Source: Pratylenchus scribneri
Lineage: Eukaryota; Nematoda; Chromadorea; Rhabditida; Pratylenchidae
Direction of reading: 5' to 3'
NCBI GenBank assembly: GCA_030063045.1
Contig: JAQSEB010000099.1
Coordinates: 372,001-436,000 of the forward strand
DNA: 64,000 bases
Shown: piece after piece, positions 37,520-47,600 of the stretch
Layout of the letters: every line of letters begins with the position of its first letter
How positions within the stretch are numbered: the stretch's first letter is position 1
Program-made: the position numbers and the translations under genes
The notes under the pieces: generated by a model
Databases searched by the model: none
What the model was told of the DNA's origin: nothing
What the model saw: the letters and a program-made list of their open reading frames with translations, nothing else

Positions 37520-37840
37520 ATGCACAAAAATCCATTAAATGGACGAATTTATATTTTTGTCATCATTTTTCTGGCCATATTAATTCAACAGGTAGCCCAA
37601 ACAAAAAATATATTATTTTGAGTGTATTTTCAGTACAATGCCTCAAATTTCGTCAATGAGGAAATTGTTGAACCAACCGTATTAGCTGTTGAATTGGTTA
37701 CCCCAAAGGCATTGAATGGGTCATCAGTGGATTTTCAACAAAATTTAATCAACATTCAACAAAGCACATTTATTGAAGGAAATCAACAAAAAGGAGGGAG
37801 ACGAAAAAATGGGGCAAGGAGAAGAAGATTCCGTAAATAA
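37520..37840 (+). CDS. Small secreted protein with strongly basic C-terminus
   Basis: Two exons (37520-37591, 37634-37840) join in phase 0 at GTAGCC and TTTTCAG to give 92 aa. The N-terminus has a hydrophobic core (IYIFVIIFLAILIQ) preceded by basic residues, typical of a signal peptide or signal anchor. The mature part is Asn/Gln/Val-rich and ends in GGRRKNGARRRRFRK, which resembles a nuclear-localisation or proprotein-cleavage cluster. No cysteines are present. I do not recognise a family. A secreted peptide or an effector-like protein are both possible. The 3' neighbour on the other strand is the weak model at 37846-38876. Confidence 0.55.
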
Positions 37841-37845
37841 ATTGT

Positions 37846-38876
37846 AATTATTTGGAATTGGCCATTTTTTTTATTAAAGATTCGGTCAGTCGAAGTGTGA
37901 ACAATTCATTTCGAAGCCATTTGGCCACCGGGGTGGATGGGACAAGAAGAATGGTGGATTCGGGCGAAACATCCTCATCAGTTGGGATTGGGGTGAACAA
38001 ATACGAAAGAACAATGCTCACAAATGAAGGAATAGGTTGGTGGATGAATTGGAATATAGGAAAGAGCGGTTTCAGCAGAAATCAATGCAGTTTAAAAAAC
38101 CAAAATTAGGTCTCAAAAAACCAGAAAATAGGAGAAACCGAAAATCGATTAAAAAACCGAAAACTGGGTTTTAAAAACGACCCCACTGTAAAACCGACTC
38201 CCTCCAACGCTAGTTCCCAATTTAATAAGGCTATAAAGTTATTTGGGGCAAGAGTTAGGCCTAGGCTCCACCCGCCATCTGTCTGGCCTTGTGGGAAAAT
38301 ATGATAATTAATAATGTGAAGGAAAAATGACCCATAGGAGATGGAAAAGGGGCTGATTTATTAAGAAGATATTTGGGGCAATATTTGATCGATAGGTGAT
38401 GGGGTGATGTTAGTAGGGGTACAGTAACAGTAGAACAACAGAAAATGCCCTTATTAAACCATCTGGGCATCATTGAAACCAGTAAAACATACACTTTTCT
38501 AAAAACTGACTCTGTCCAACTCTAATGAATTGGAACATTGAGAATGAGGAACAAATTTAAAAATATGGCATTTAGAGCGTGCCATAATCTTGGTGCCATC
38601 GGCCATTGACCATCCAAAAGTGTTGACGGCAGAAACTTTTGGCAGTGGCAAAAATACAAAGAAATTCAATGAGGCAAAAACGAGAAAAAGGCAACGAATC
38701 GTAAAAAGGGTGGATGGCGAAACATCCGGTGGCATTGGCATAAGAGGGAATGAATATTCTTCGTTAGGAGGAAAATCAACGGTGACGGAACAAATTGAGG
38801 GATTGAATGCATCGAGGACAACAAAACAACAACAAATGCCAATTCCAATCAACACAACATCCGTGGAAATTGACAT
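37846..38876 (-). CDS. Weak secreted-protein model(s), possibly two duplicated pieces
   Basis: A minus-strand open frame from 38876 begins MSISTDVVLIGIGICCCFVV, which looks like a signal peptide, and includes YSFPLMPMPPDVSPSTLF. A second minus-strand open frame, ending about 37846, contains YLFTPIPTDEDVSPESTILL and ends LTESLIKKMANSK. The two segments are similar at DNA and protein level and flank a reverse R2 element at 38212-38480. I cannot find splice sites joining them, so they may be duplicated exons, two small genes, or remnants. Confidence 0.3.
38212..38480 (-). mobile_element. R2 element (reverse copy)
   Basis: It reads in reverse as R2: AAGATATTTGGGGCAATATT, GATCGATAGGTGATGGGGTG, GGGGTACAGTAACAGTAG and AAATGCCCTTATTAAACC. 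The gene-distal part (CCTAGGCTCCACCCGCC) matches the R2 right portion only loosely. Confidence 0.6.
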
Positions 38877-39453
38877 TTTGTAAATATTTTTAACTTAATT
38901 CTACAATTCAACTGTTCTTTCCCCAATAAGTCTTTCACTAATTCAATGTCTTTTAGCTATGAGAAAAAAAGTTTTAATACTCAATAAATGAGCCATATTT
39001 TCGGTCATAAACTCAACAAGGAAAAAGAATTTGAGAAGGAATATACCATTTTAAAACCTTAAATGTCCCCTAAAAAGTAGAATTTCTAATTTTTCACTAT
39101 AAATTATTCTTTATCAATTGTGCAGGAAATATGACAATAATTTGAAGGGAAAAAAGCGTTAGGAGAGAGGATATAGGAGAGGAAAAAGAATGGGTTTTTA
39201 AAAAGGCAGATTGGGGCATTATTTGATTGATAGGTTGACGGGGCGATTAGGCAAAAAGTGGGGGTACAGTAGGATGAATAGAAGAGGCCCTAGGGCCTAG
39301 GCGTTATTGGCATTGACATTTATAAACGCTTAACTTGCATAAATGAAGTTTAATTGAAATGCCTTAAACGACTTTTTCGGTGAAATGCGCAAACATTAAT
39401 AAAATTATTTGGAATTGTCCTTAATTTGGACCATTAAACAATTCCTCTATCAG
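38877..39453. other. Intergenic or 5' part of the DB-module gene; R4 and R2 fragments
   Basis: Bases about 38995-39085 resemble one arm of R4 (TTTTCGGTCATAAACTCAAC, TTAAATGTCCCCTAAAAAG). Bases about 39125-39328 are a reverse R2 copy (GGCAGATTGGGGCATTATTT, GGGGGTACAGTAGGATG). The 5' exon(s) of the following gene should lie here or upstream but were not found. Confidence 0.5.
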
Positions 39454-41507
39454 GTCCAATGATTTGCATTTATCCTCGTCGATGGCTGCCCGATTGCGCC
39501 GATTCAATAAAGCAAATTTATTGAAATGGCCAAAAAGTGGACGGGGCAATGCATTGGTGGAATATATTCATAAAGTTGGCCTCCTTGGCCATAATGAACA
39601 TTTCAATGAAAAAGTGAGGCCACAAATGCGCCAATTACATTTAAATCCGTTTATTAGCCACAAATTTCATTCGCCATCGACGATGATCGGCTGAATGCCC
39701 AAAAAGAGGACCTTCAACGCATTTTTCCCACCGAAAATGGGCCAATTCAAATTGGATTTGGCCAAAATGGGAATGCAAAATTGTTGGGACCACCAGCAGT
39801 GAATTTGCGCACAAAATTCCCTAAAAATCGTGAAACACAAAGGCCAATTCGACTTGGGAAGGCGGATGATTGTGAGTATGAGTACTGATACTGATGCCTT
39901 ATGAATTCATTATTTAATCAATGGGAAATATTTAAAATAGTGAGATTATAATGATTCAATGGTTTATCCTAGACCCTCAAAACTTTTATCCAATCGATTG
40001 ATCTCATCATGATTCATCGATGGTTTATAATTTTGCATGTTTTGATCAAAAATTAGAGCTATTAAACCGTTTAAACCTTCCTAGGGTATTAAACCGTATA
40101 AGCCATCTTAGGGTTTTTGGTTCAAAACTGATTAAAATTGGTTAAACCTAAGTCAAAACATAATAAAATGATATTCTTGACAATATAGGGTTCGGGGGAC
40201 TATAACAAACTATTGAACCGTTTTAAAATCTTTTCGGCATTTTCATTGTTCTTTCGCCAAATTAAATACCTTCCTTAATAAATTCCTTCACATTTAAGCC
40301 GACATGGATTTATTGTCCCCACCTTCACATTCTCCTATTTCTGATGGCCCATTTAAACCACTTCAACAACATTTTCCCAACCATCGTCAACAATTTATTG
40401 CTGCGGCCCCCAATCTTACTCCACCCACAATAAAACATCATTTTGCCCCGCATTCTCCGTTTATTCCGCCAATTTCCCCGTCCATTTCCATTCTTCCACC
40501 AATTCTTCAAACATCTCCTCGTCCCCCTCCCCAATCCATCCAAACATTTGCCAACACAACCAATGCCAATGCCATCATTGGCAAATCCTCTTCTCTTCCA
40601 TTGGCACAAACGACCACAACAAATTCCCTGAGCCCAAATGCCAAGTTGGAATTGTGTTGCCGAAGGCAGAATTTGCCTCAAACTTGTCAACAATTTTGCA
40701 ATTTTGACACTTTCACCCAGGAAAAGGTCTTTAGTCCTAATCTAGGATTAAAGTTTTGGGACGAGAGCTGGGTCTAGGCCTCTAAGCTCTCGCCACTGGG
40801 CCGCCTTCGCCAGAGGAGTAATAAGCCCTTCAGTTGCCCAATGAATGGGACAGAGTATTCTTTATTAATTGTGCCGAAAATGTGAAGGGTAAAAAAGGCA
40901 TTTAGTGGGGGAAAAAAGGTTTTTGAAAAAGTTAGATTGGGGCAATATATTTGATTGATAGGATGATAGGGCAATTAGGAAAAAAAATAAGGGGTACAGT
41001 AAGATTAGGAAATTTCTTTAGGCAATGCTGACATTGACAAATTCATTTTTGGGAAATTGGATAGGAAATAAATTAATTAGAGAGATGAAAAAATTAAAAT
41101 ATTCCATGTAATTTTGTAGCCAATTCTTTTATAATTTCTGCAGTTATTGGTGGCCCTTCTCGGCACCCAATGTCCGGCCAATCAATTGGGCAAAGCCTTT
41201 GACTGTGCCCATTCAAAAGTTGACCATTCTGAATGTTGCCAAAGGCATGGAATGTAAGGGAAAAAAGAAGTGAGGGAACCAAAGGATAACATAATTTTTA
41301 AGCCATTTAATCAACGGTGGCCAATGTATGGTTTTTTGCCGGACACATATAAAAACGCCGCCGAATGTTCTCGGATATGTGTAAGTTTTTATTTTAATTC
41401 GAATTTATGTTCAATTCTTTTAAAGGAGTTGCCTCTCACAATTTGGCACAATCAAGAATTGTTATCGGGATCATCAATTAAAATATCGAAATTTGTTTGG
41501 CGATTGA
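39454..41507 (+). CDS. DB-module secreted protein (5' end not found)
   Basis: Phase-consistent exons are 39454-39613, 39658-39871, 40299-40726, 41144-41253, 41303-41380 and 41426-41507. An upstream exon is required because 39454 follows an AG acceptor in phase 2 and no ATG fits. The C-terminal part is the nematode DB cysteine module: CCRRQNLPQTCQQFCNFDTF, CPANQLGKAFDCAHSKVDHS, ECCQRHG, GGQCMVFCR, and a final CLSQFGTIKNCYRDH. Such proteins are secreted and extracellular in nematodes; their biochemical role is unknown. The middle exon is Pro/His/Thr-rich low complexity (SPPSHSPISDGPFKPLQQHF). Introns hold an R1 element (39920-40270) and a reverse R2 element (40727-41038) that abuts the donor at 40726. 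Confidence 0.7.
39920..40270. mobile_element. R1 foldback element (full copy 5)
   Basis: The left end has GGGAAATATTTAAAATAGTG and ATGATTCAATGGTTTATCC. The right end has AACAAACTATTGAACCG, TTTTCGGCATTTTCATTG and TTCGCCAAATTAAATACC. It sits in the DB-gene intron 39872-40298 and fills it almost completely. Confidence 0.75.
40727..41038 (-). mobile_element. R2 element abutting a splice donor
   Basis: It begins GTCTTTAGTCCTAATCTAGG exactly where the exon ends, continues with GAGAGCTGGGTCTAGGCC, GGGGCAATATATTTGATTGA and TAAGGGGTACAGTAAG, and ends near GGCAATGCTGACATTGAC. It makes up about three quarters of the 417-bp phase-0 intron in the DB-module gene. Confidence 0.7.
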
Positions 41508-42135
41508 TAAATCCATCCAATTTTTATATTATTTAATTTATACAGTCTATATGCAAATATTTTCCATTTTCCATGGTTTTTTTCCTCACATTTTTTATTC
41601 AAAAAAGAAAAATAAAATTACTATTACATATATTGGCGAAAAAAATTAGAGGTTATATTATCATTTATACAATAAATAAAATAGATAATAAATATAATAC
41701 GAATTATGCAAATTATTATTAAATTCAGAGATAGAATATAAAAATTCTAATTAGTATTTTTAATCACAATTAAGAAAGATACTGGGAGAATTCAATCAAA
41801 ATTCATTTCTCCCTTCTTCAATTACAATAATATCTGTCAATCAAAATTAATTTCTCCCTTCTTTCTTCTTTAAGTTACCATAATACCTGCCAATTAAAAT
41901 TTATCCTTTCTTTATGCATTTTCAGACCTACAGTACATTTCTAGAAGAAATACTATATGCGAACAAAAACAAGGTTTACAATTTGGTACAATTACAAATC
42001 AGATTAGGCGGAATTAAAATCCGAATATAATGTTAACTGAAATGTGTTTTGTATGATAAATGTAAAAATATTTTATAAAAATTGAAACAAATTACAATCC
42101 ATTTCTTCATTAAATCCATTTAAATTTAAATTAAT
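41508..42135. other. Intergenic with single-copy satellite relative
   Basis: AT-rich spacer between converging genes. It has two imperfect direct repeats (TTCATTTCTCCCTTCTTC and TTAATTTCTCCCTTC, 41800-41890). Bases 41973-42020 contain one reverse unit related to the 29-bp satellite. Confidence 0.6.
41973..42020 (-). repeat. Single monomer related to the 29-bp satellite
   Basis: On the minus strand it reads AATTCCGCCTAATCTGATTT then GTAATTGTACCAAATTGTAA. It is not tandemly repeated. It retains the CCGCCT segment that is present only at the edges of the large array. Confidence 0.8.
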
Positions 42136-43288
42136 TCATCCTTCTCCTTCTTGCCTCGAGCCAGGTGCTTCTGCTTCATTGTGGAACAATTCGTTGAATT
42201 CATTTCCATCGAATATTTCGGCTTCTTTTTCCTCCTCCTCCTCTTCCTTCTTCACCTTTTTTGATTTTTCATTCTTTCCATTTCCCTCCTCATTTTCATC
42301 CTCGACCAACCCAATTTCGGCACCACTAATTAATCTCTTGCATTTTTCGTCTTCATTCAATTTTTTCCCCAATAATTCGTTCACTCGACGGCAACTTTCC
42401 ACCAAACTTAATTTCGTATCATTCAACACAGACCAAATTTGTTCCAACAATTTTTTGGCTTCATTGTCAGAAAAATTTGCCAAAATTTTTAGAAATTGTC
42501 GATGCCGCCAATCTCGCATTTGATCCATCCATTTGTCGAAAGCATTCTATGATGAAAATATGAGGAATTAGTTTAATAAAATTAGCATAAATAACGGCGT
42601 GGGCGTGGGACATTTCCGTCTTGCCACACTCACAGCGATTTTGATGAGCTGGGCAGCTCGCCACCCAACTAACCAATTTAAATGATCTAAAGTGCATTTA
42701 ATAGCCATAATTATTGGCTATCCATTGATATATTGATCAACCAAAAATGTAAATTGGCCAAATTGTGGCCAAGAACTTTGAAAAATCGCCATTATTTTTT
42801 TGTATTTATGGCCATAATTTGGACAAAATATTACAGTTTTGGATGATCAATAACCCAATAGATAGCTAATAATTAGGGCTGTAAGTTACACTTTAAATCA
42901 TTTTGATTGGGTTATTTGGCTGATGAACTTTGGTTCGTCAAATTTGCTGAGATGGAAATGGCCGAGAAAATAACCCTAACCGTAATAATAAACTTGCCAA
43001 TGCTCCATTTGAATTATTCCGTGCCAAAAATTCTCGAATTGATGCCTCAATTTCAGCTCGACTTTGCCCATTTTCAGTACCATTTCCAATGATTCTGAGT
43101 ATTTCTTTCTTCTCTTTACGGCTCAATTGCCTGAGAATGGCATTCTCCACGCTTGGGGGTTCATCCTCTTCCCCAATGACAGTAATTTCATTTCCATTCG
43201 TTGTTTCAATGCAATTTGCCACTGGGAAAATTGCCAGAAAAATGGCCAATGAAAGTGGCCAAAAAAGGAAGAACATTTTAGGGAACAT
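42136..43288 (-). CDS. Secreted protein, probable SXP/RAL-2 (DUF148) family
   Basis: Three exons, 43288-42994, 42668-42634 and 42546-42136, join in consistent phases (1, then 0) to give 246 aa. MFPKMFFLFWPLSLAIFLAI is a signal peptide. The core resembles the nematode SXP/RAL-2 pattern: LSRKEKKEILRIIGNGTENG followed by an acidic helix, and later LKILANFSDNEAKKLLEQIW with a following LND-KLSLVE segment. The C-terminal ~60 residues are highly acidic with KKVKKEEEEEEKEAE and unlike the family. Family members are nematode-specific secreted proteins, often surface or host-exposed; function is not established. The 35-bp middle exon has a perfect GTGAGT donor. Assignment to the family is by pattern only. 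Confidence 0.6.
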
Positions 43289-43691
43289 TTGGCAGAAAAC
43301 AATATTATTGATTAGAGGATGTTGAATTTTGGAAAATGGGTGGGTGGATTTGGCCCAACAGAGAATGGGGGCGGGGGATTTTTGATGTATAAAAAGATAG
43401 GAGAAGGGATAGGGGATTATTAGTTGCGCACAAAACAAAAGTATTAAAAATGAATCAATTATTGAATAAAATGCATTGTTTTGAATTGATTTAAAATTGA
43501 TGAGAAACTCATACGGATATTAATTATTAATTCATAGAACATAGGCCGGAAAATTAATTTTATAAATCAGCCAAAAAATCTCCAAGTCATTCTATATTTA
43601 CGAAAAAATTTAAATAAATTTATTCATTGAAAAAAATGAACAATTTGATAGATAAAGGCAAAATCATCAATTATGAAAATTAGGATAAATT
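43289..43691. other. Intergenic, upstream of the SXP/RAL-2-like gene
   Basis: Promoter region of the gene starting at 43288 and 3' flank of the short membrane peptide ending at 43692. No repeats or further open frames are supported. Confidence 0.35.
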
Positions 43692-43808
43692 TCAGCCATC
43701 GTCTTTCATTTCAATGCCAACTCCGTCCAATTCGGCCAAATAGAGGGCCAAAAAGAGAATGAGAAATGATGAATACAGGACGAAGAAGGCCAACAATAAT
43801 TTTCGCAT
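43692..43808 (-). CDS. Small membrane peptide (38 aa)
   Basis: One uninterrupted frame, ATG at 43808 and TGA at 43694-43692. The sequence starts MRKLLLAFFVLYSSFLILFL, continues ALYLAELDGVG and ends IEMKDDG. It is a basic N-terminus, about 22 hydrophobic residues and a short acidic tail, as in single-pass small membrane proteins; a signal peptide with a very short mature part is the alternative. It is too short to be sure from coding statistics. Codon use (GCC, TTC, CTC, GGC) matches neighbouring real genes rather than the AT-rich background, which supports it. Confidence 0.4.
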   Translation of the reverse strand: MRKLLLAFFVLYSSFLILFLALYLAELDGVGIEMKDDG

Positions 43809-44697
43809 TTTTATTTGAATTTTAGGGAAAATTTTTGGTTAAAATTTTGAAAATGTTTGACAAAATTGGGATTTGGATGAAAAAAAGGAAGAGGAAAGGA
43901 TTATTTTAGTTCCCCTGGCAACCATAATCATCCCATTCCGCAAATGCCAATTCCATTCCATCATCCTCCCTTCCCTACCCTACATCATCACTTTAATTTT
44001 TAATATATCCAAGCAATGATAAATATGCCCAAATTAATTGATTTTATTCAATTTTATTAACCATTAAAGAACAAAAAATATGTTAAAATTAGATGAAAAT
44101 GGGCAAAACAAAGCAATAAAAATTGTGAACAAAACATTTTAAGTACAAACAAACAAAACAAAATTCGGTGCTCAAATTTGAATAAAAATTGTGCCAATCC
44201 AAAGGAAATTGATGAGAAAAAAAATTGAAAATTAAAATGAATTAAATATTTAAAATAATGGACGGAATTTTTCGAATTCAAATGAAAATTTTTTGGTCGA
44301 TGTAAATTCAGTGCAGGAGTTTGATCATGATAAAGGATATCACGGAATGCCGGCCATTTTTTTGGTGGATTTTGGATTTAATATCAAAAAGGATTTTAGA
44401 ATGAATCACAGCTGAAAAATGATCAAAGTTCATAGATAGGATGGATTTAGAATTATAGGTAATTTACAAATATTAAGCTGCCATCAAAACACAAAATTGA
44501 ATAAATGGGATGTAAATTGGGCTCAAAATTAAGTGAATTTGGATTGGGGCTTGGAAATTGGAATAAATATTATAAAAAAATATGCATTTTTGGTTTAAGG
44601 CCATCCAATCACATAAAAAGGAAGGAATTGATCATTTTTCTTATGGAGGACCCGTCGAGATTGCCATCTAAGTCTTCGAATTAATCCAGAGTTTTGG
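43809..44697. other. Intergenic, 3' flank of the GalNAc-transferase gene
   Basis: AT-rich sequence with an open frame at 44057-44281 (-) of low complexity. Nothing is recognised as a gene or element. Confidence 0.35.
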
Positions 44698-47600
44698 TTA
44701 GCTTCCTCCCTTGAAATTCTGCAATTCCCATTTTGCATTTTCCATTGCCCCCGTCGGATCACATTCCACCAGCGCCAATGCCGGATTATTTGGCTCAATG
44801 GAAAGGCAAAGTTGGCTTTTCAAATGGACAATTTGTTTGCTCTATTGGGGATTTGGGGAATTGGAATTAGCCGAATATTTTTGTTTGAATTAATTACGCT
44901 GGGAATGTAGCGAAATTGTTGCTTTGGATTTGGCCTTTTTGTCGAGCATTTTTCCATTTGAATTGTTCGATCTTTCGCAGCCAAACATGTTTCATCCGTA
45001 CGAATTTCGCCATCACCCGTCAGAGACCAAGCCTATTTGGGGAAATGGTTTAATTTCGATGCACCGTATTTCCTCTTATATTGCCCCCTCCAATAATAAT
45101 AATAGCTTTGGAGGATCCTTGAAAAAAAAATAGTAGCTCCGGGTCATTGAAAGAGGAAACAGGAAATACGGTATGTAATTTGAATGGATTACCGTATATA
45201 TTATCCTACTCTCTATTAATTCCGCACCCTCAAATTTGGGACCCATGGTCTCGGAATTGGAAGGATTTACTTAATAACTGTATTCCTTTTTCTTAATTCC
45301 CCAAAACACTACAAAATCCATTGATGTGAGTTAGTCCTCTAATTTTACCAATTTTTAGAGGCCAAAAATAATAATTTTTAAATAGTTCTAAAAGAACATA
45401 TACGGTTGGACAATCTTAAAAGAATTTCAATATTTTTGGCCATCATTTGGCAAAATTAACATTTTATGTCAAATTTATTCACCTGATTTCCACCTTGACC
45501 ATGGCATCCGGTCACCCCCGGTTGTTGGCCACTTTTCCTGCCCATTGTGTCCACACATAATCTGCTCTCCGGGTTTTTGACCTCCCCAATTGAGAGGAAA
45601 TTGATTGGGACAGGGCATTCCGGATAGACCGTTTCCAGGTACCATTTGAAGGATTGCATTGCATTTTGGCCCTCAATTGTTGCCTTTCTGAAACATCGCC
45701 GGCCTCAACGAGTTTGGCGGCTAAATTTGGAATAATTTTGAAAGGAATTGGGACTCGACAATTGGGGATGATCGAAGGTAAAGTCACTGGATAAATTTAG
45801 GGTATAAGCATTTTTAATAGAAAGTCATATAAAAATAATATCTCTTAAGCATTGGCTAATGTTGGAAATTTATCGATTCATGACCATAAAATGGACAGAA
45901 TTTTAATTAACATTCATAACATAGGGAATATTAAAGATCGCAATGCTTTTAATATCATTTCAGTAGTCATTTTATGAAAATGTTATATAAATTTATCCAG
46001 CAGCTTTATCACCTTCGAGCTTCGATATTAGACCTTTCAACTTCAATTATGGTACATATACCGTATTTCCTCTAAAAGAAGTACCCTCGACTTTGAGGCA
46101 CTTTATGTTTTGGCTATGTCAACTTTTGAAAAATTTATTGCATTTCTTATTAGTGCCAATGCCAATGGGCTCTACAGAAAACGCTATAGTTTGTTCGAAA
46201 ATGTCTACAGATGGACCCAAAATTTTGTCCATTTTTGGGGCTTCGAAACTGCCCAAGGGCTTCTAAAAGAGGAAATACGGTAACGGTAGGAATTTATTTG
46301 TTCCAAAACCTGGGACCATTGCAAAAAAGAATTGTTTGTATTCGTCCATCCAAACTTCGGCAGTCCTCCTCGCATTGTGATGAATTACTTTGGCCGTCCC
46401 CCCGGGGAATGTGTACGGCGTTTGCTTACGAAAAACTGTACAAAATGATAGAGGAATATTTGGAAAATTGTGCCCCTATTCCAACCATGTCCAACACGAG
46501 AACACGGATGAATTTCCAAAACTCCGCCGCACATCCACACTCGAAAGGAAATCTCCAAATTTTCGCCGCCCCAAACTTGCATTCCCTGATCATAGGAGCC
46601 AATCTCGTAGAAATATTGTTTATCAATGGCGAATAGACCACCCGCAATTGTTGGGGTCCTTGTTGGGGGTTATTTTATTGTCAATGAATGAGGAAAATAC
46701 TCACTGAATTGGGGTGGATCGATCCCAATTCCGACGGCCCATTTCCCGATCCGGCACTGGATACCATCTTTAACAGTAATATTTAATTTTTGATCAGTTA
46801 TTTTCTGATGATTTTGATGAAAATTTGGAATTTAGTGGATCAAATGCTCGAAAAATACGAAATAGAACATTACCGCCAATTCAATATATGGGTCATACTT
46901 TTGGTCATAGCTCAATAAGGAAGCAACCAATTTAGGAGGGCGAAATTCCATTCAAAAGTCCTGAATATACTCTAAAAATGGCGCCGTACTAATGGAGACT
47001 GGGGGGGGGGGTGGAATCAAACTGTCAATCAAATTGTCAATAATGAGAGAAAAGGATTCTGCCCAATCGAAAGAAGAATTATTTATTTACTTCAAGCTCT
47101 CTAAGCTAATTGTTTCGAATTCAGCATTAGATAATGGCAAATGTTTCCGAAATTTTTAGGATCAAGTAATTGTTCCATTTTGATGATAAAAATTACCATA
47201 TTTTCTAACTTGTAAGAGCAAATGAAAAATTAATTTTACCCATCCTCCTCCTCCTAATATTGAAAATTCGATGACAGTTTGATTCGCCCATTACCATCCT
47301 TTTCCTTTTATGTGGACCAAACTCCATTAAGTACCGTAGAGGAAACTTTGGGCTTTCTAATGATATATCGACTTCCAAGATTGGCAATTGCCTCATTGAA
47401 CTATGGGCCAAAAACCAAAAGAAGGCTCAGGTACTGAAATATCCTCTCTATCAATGATCGTCCATTTTTTCCAATATATTTTTTTATTTTTTATAAATTT
47501 TTTAAAAATACTATTTCCTCCGAATTGACCAAAAAGAAGGTGGAGATCACCTGAAATTCAAATGCCAATTGAATCCACCCCAAGTTGTGTCCGAAGCGGT

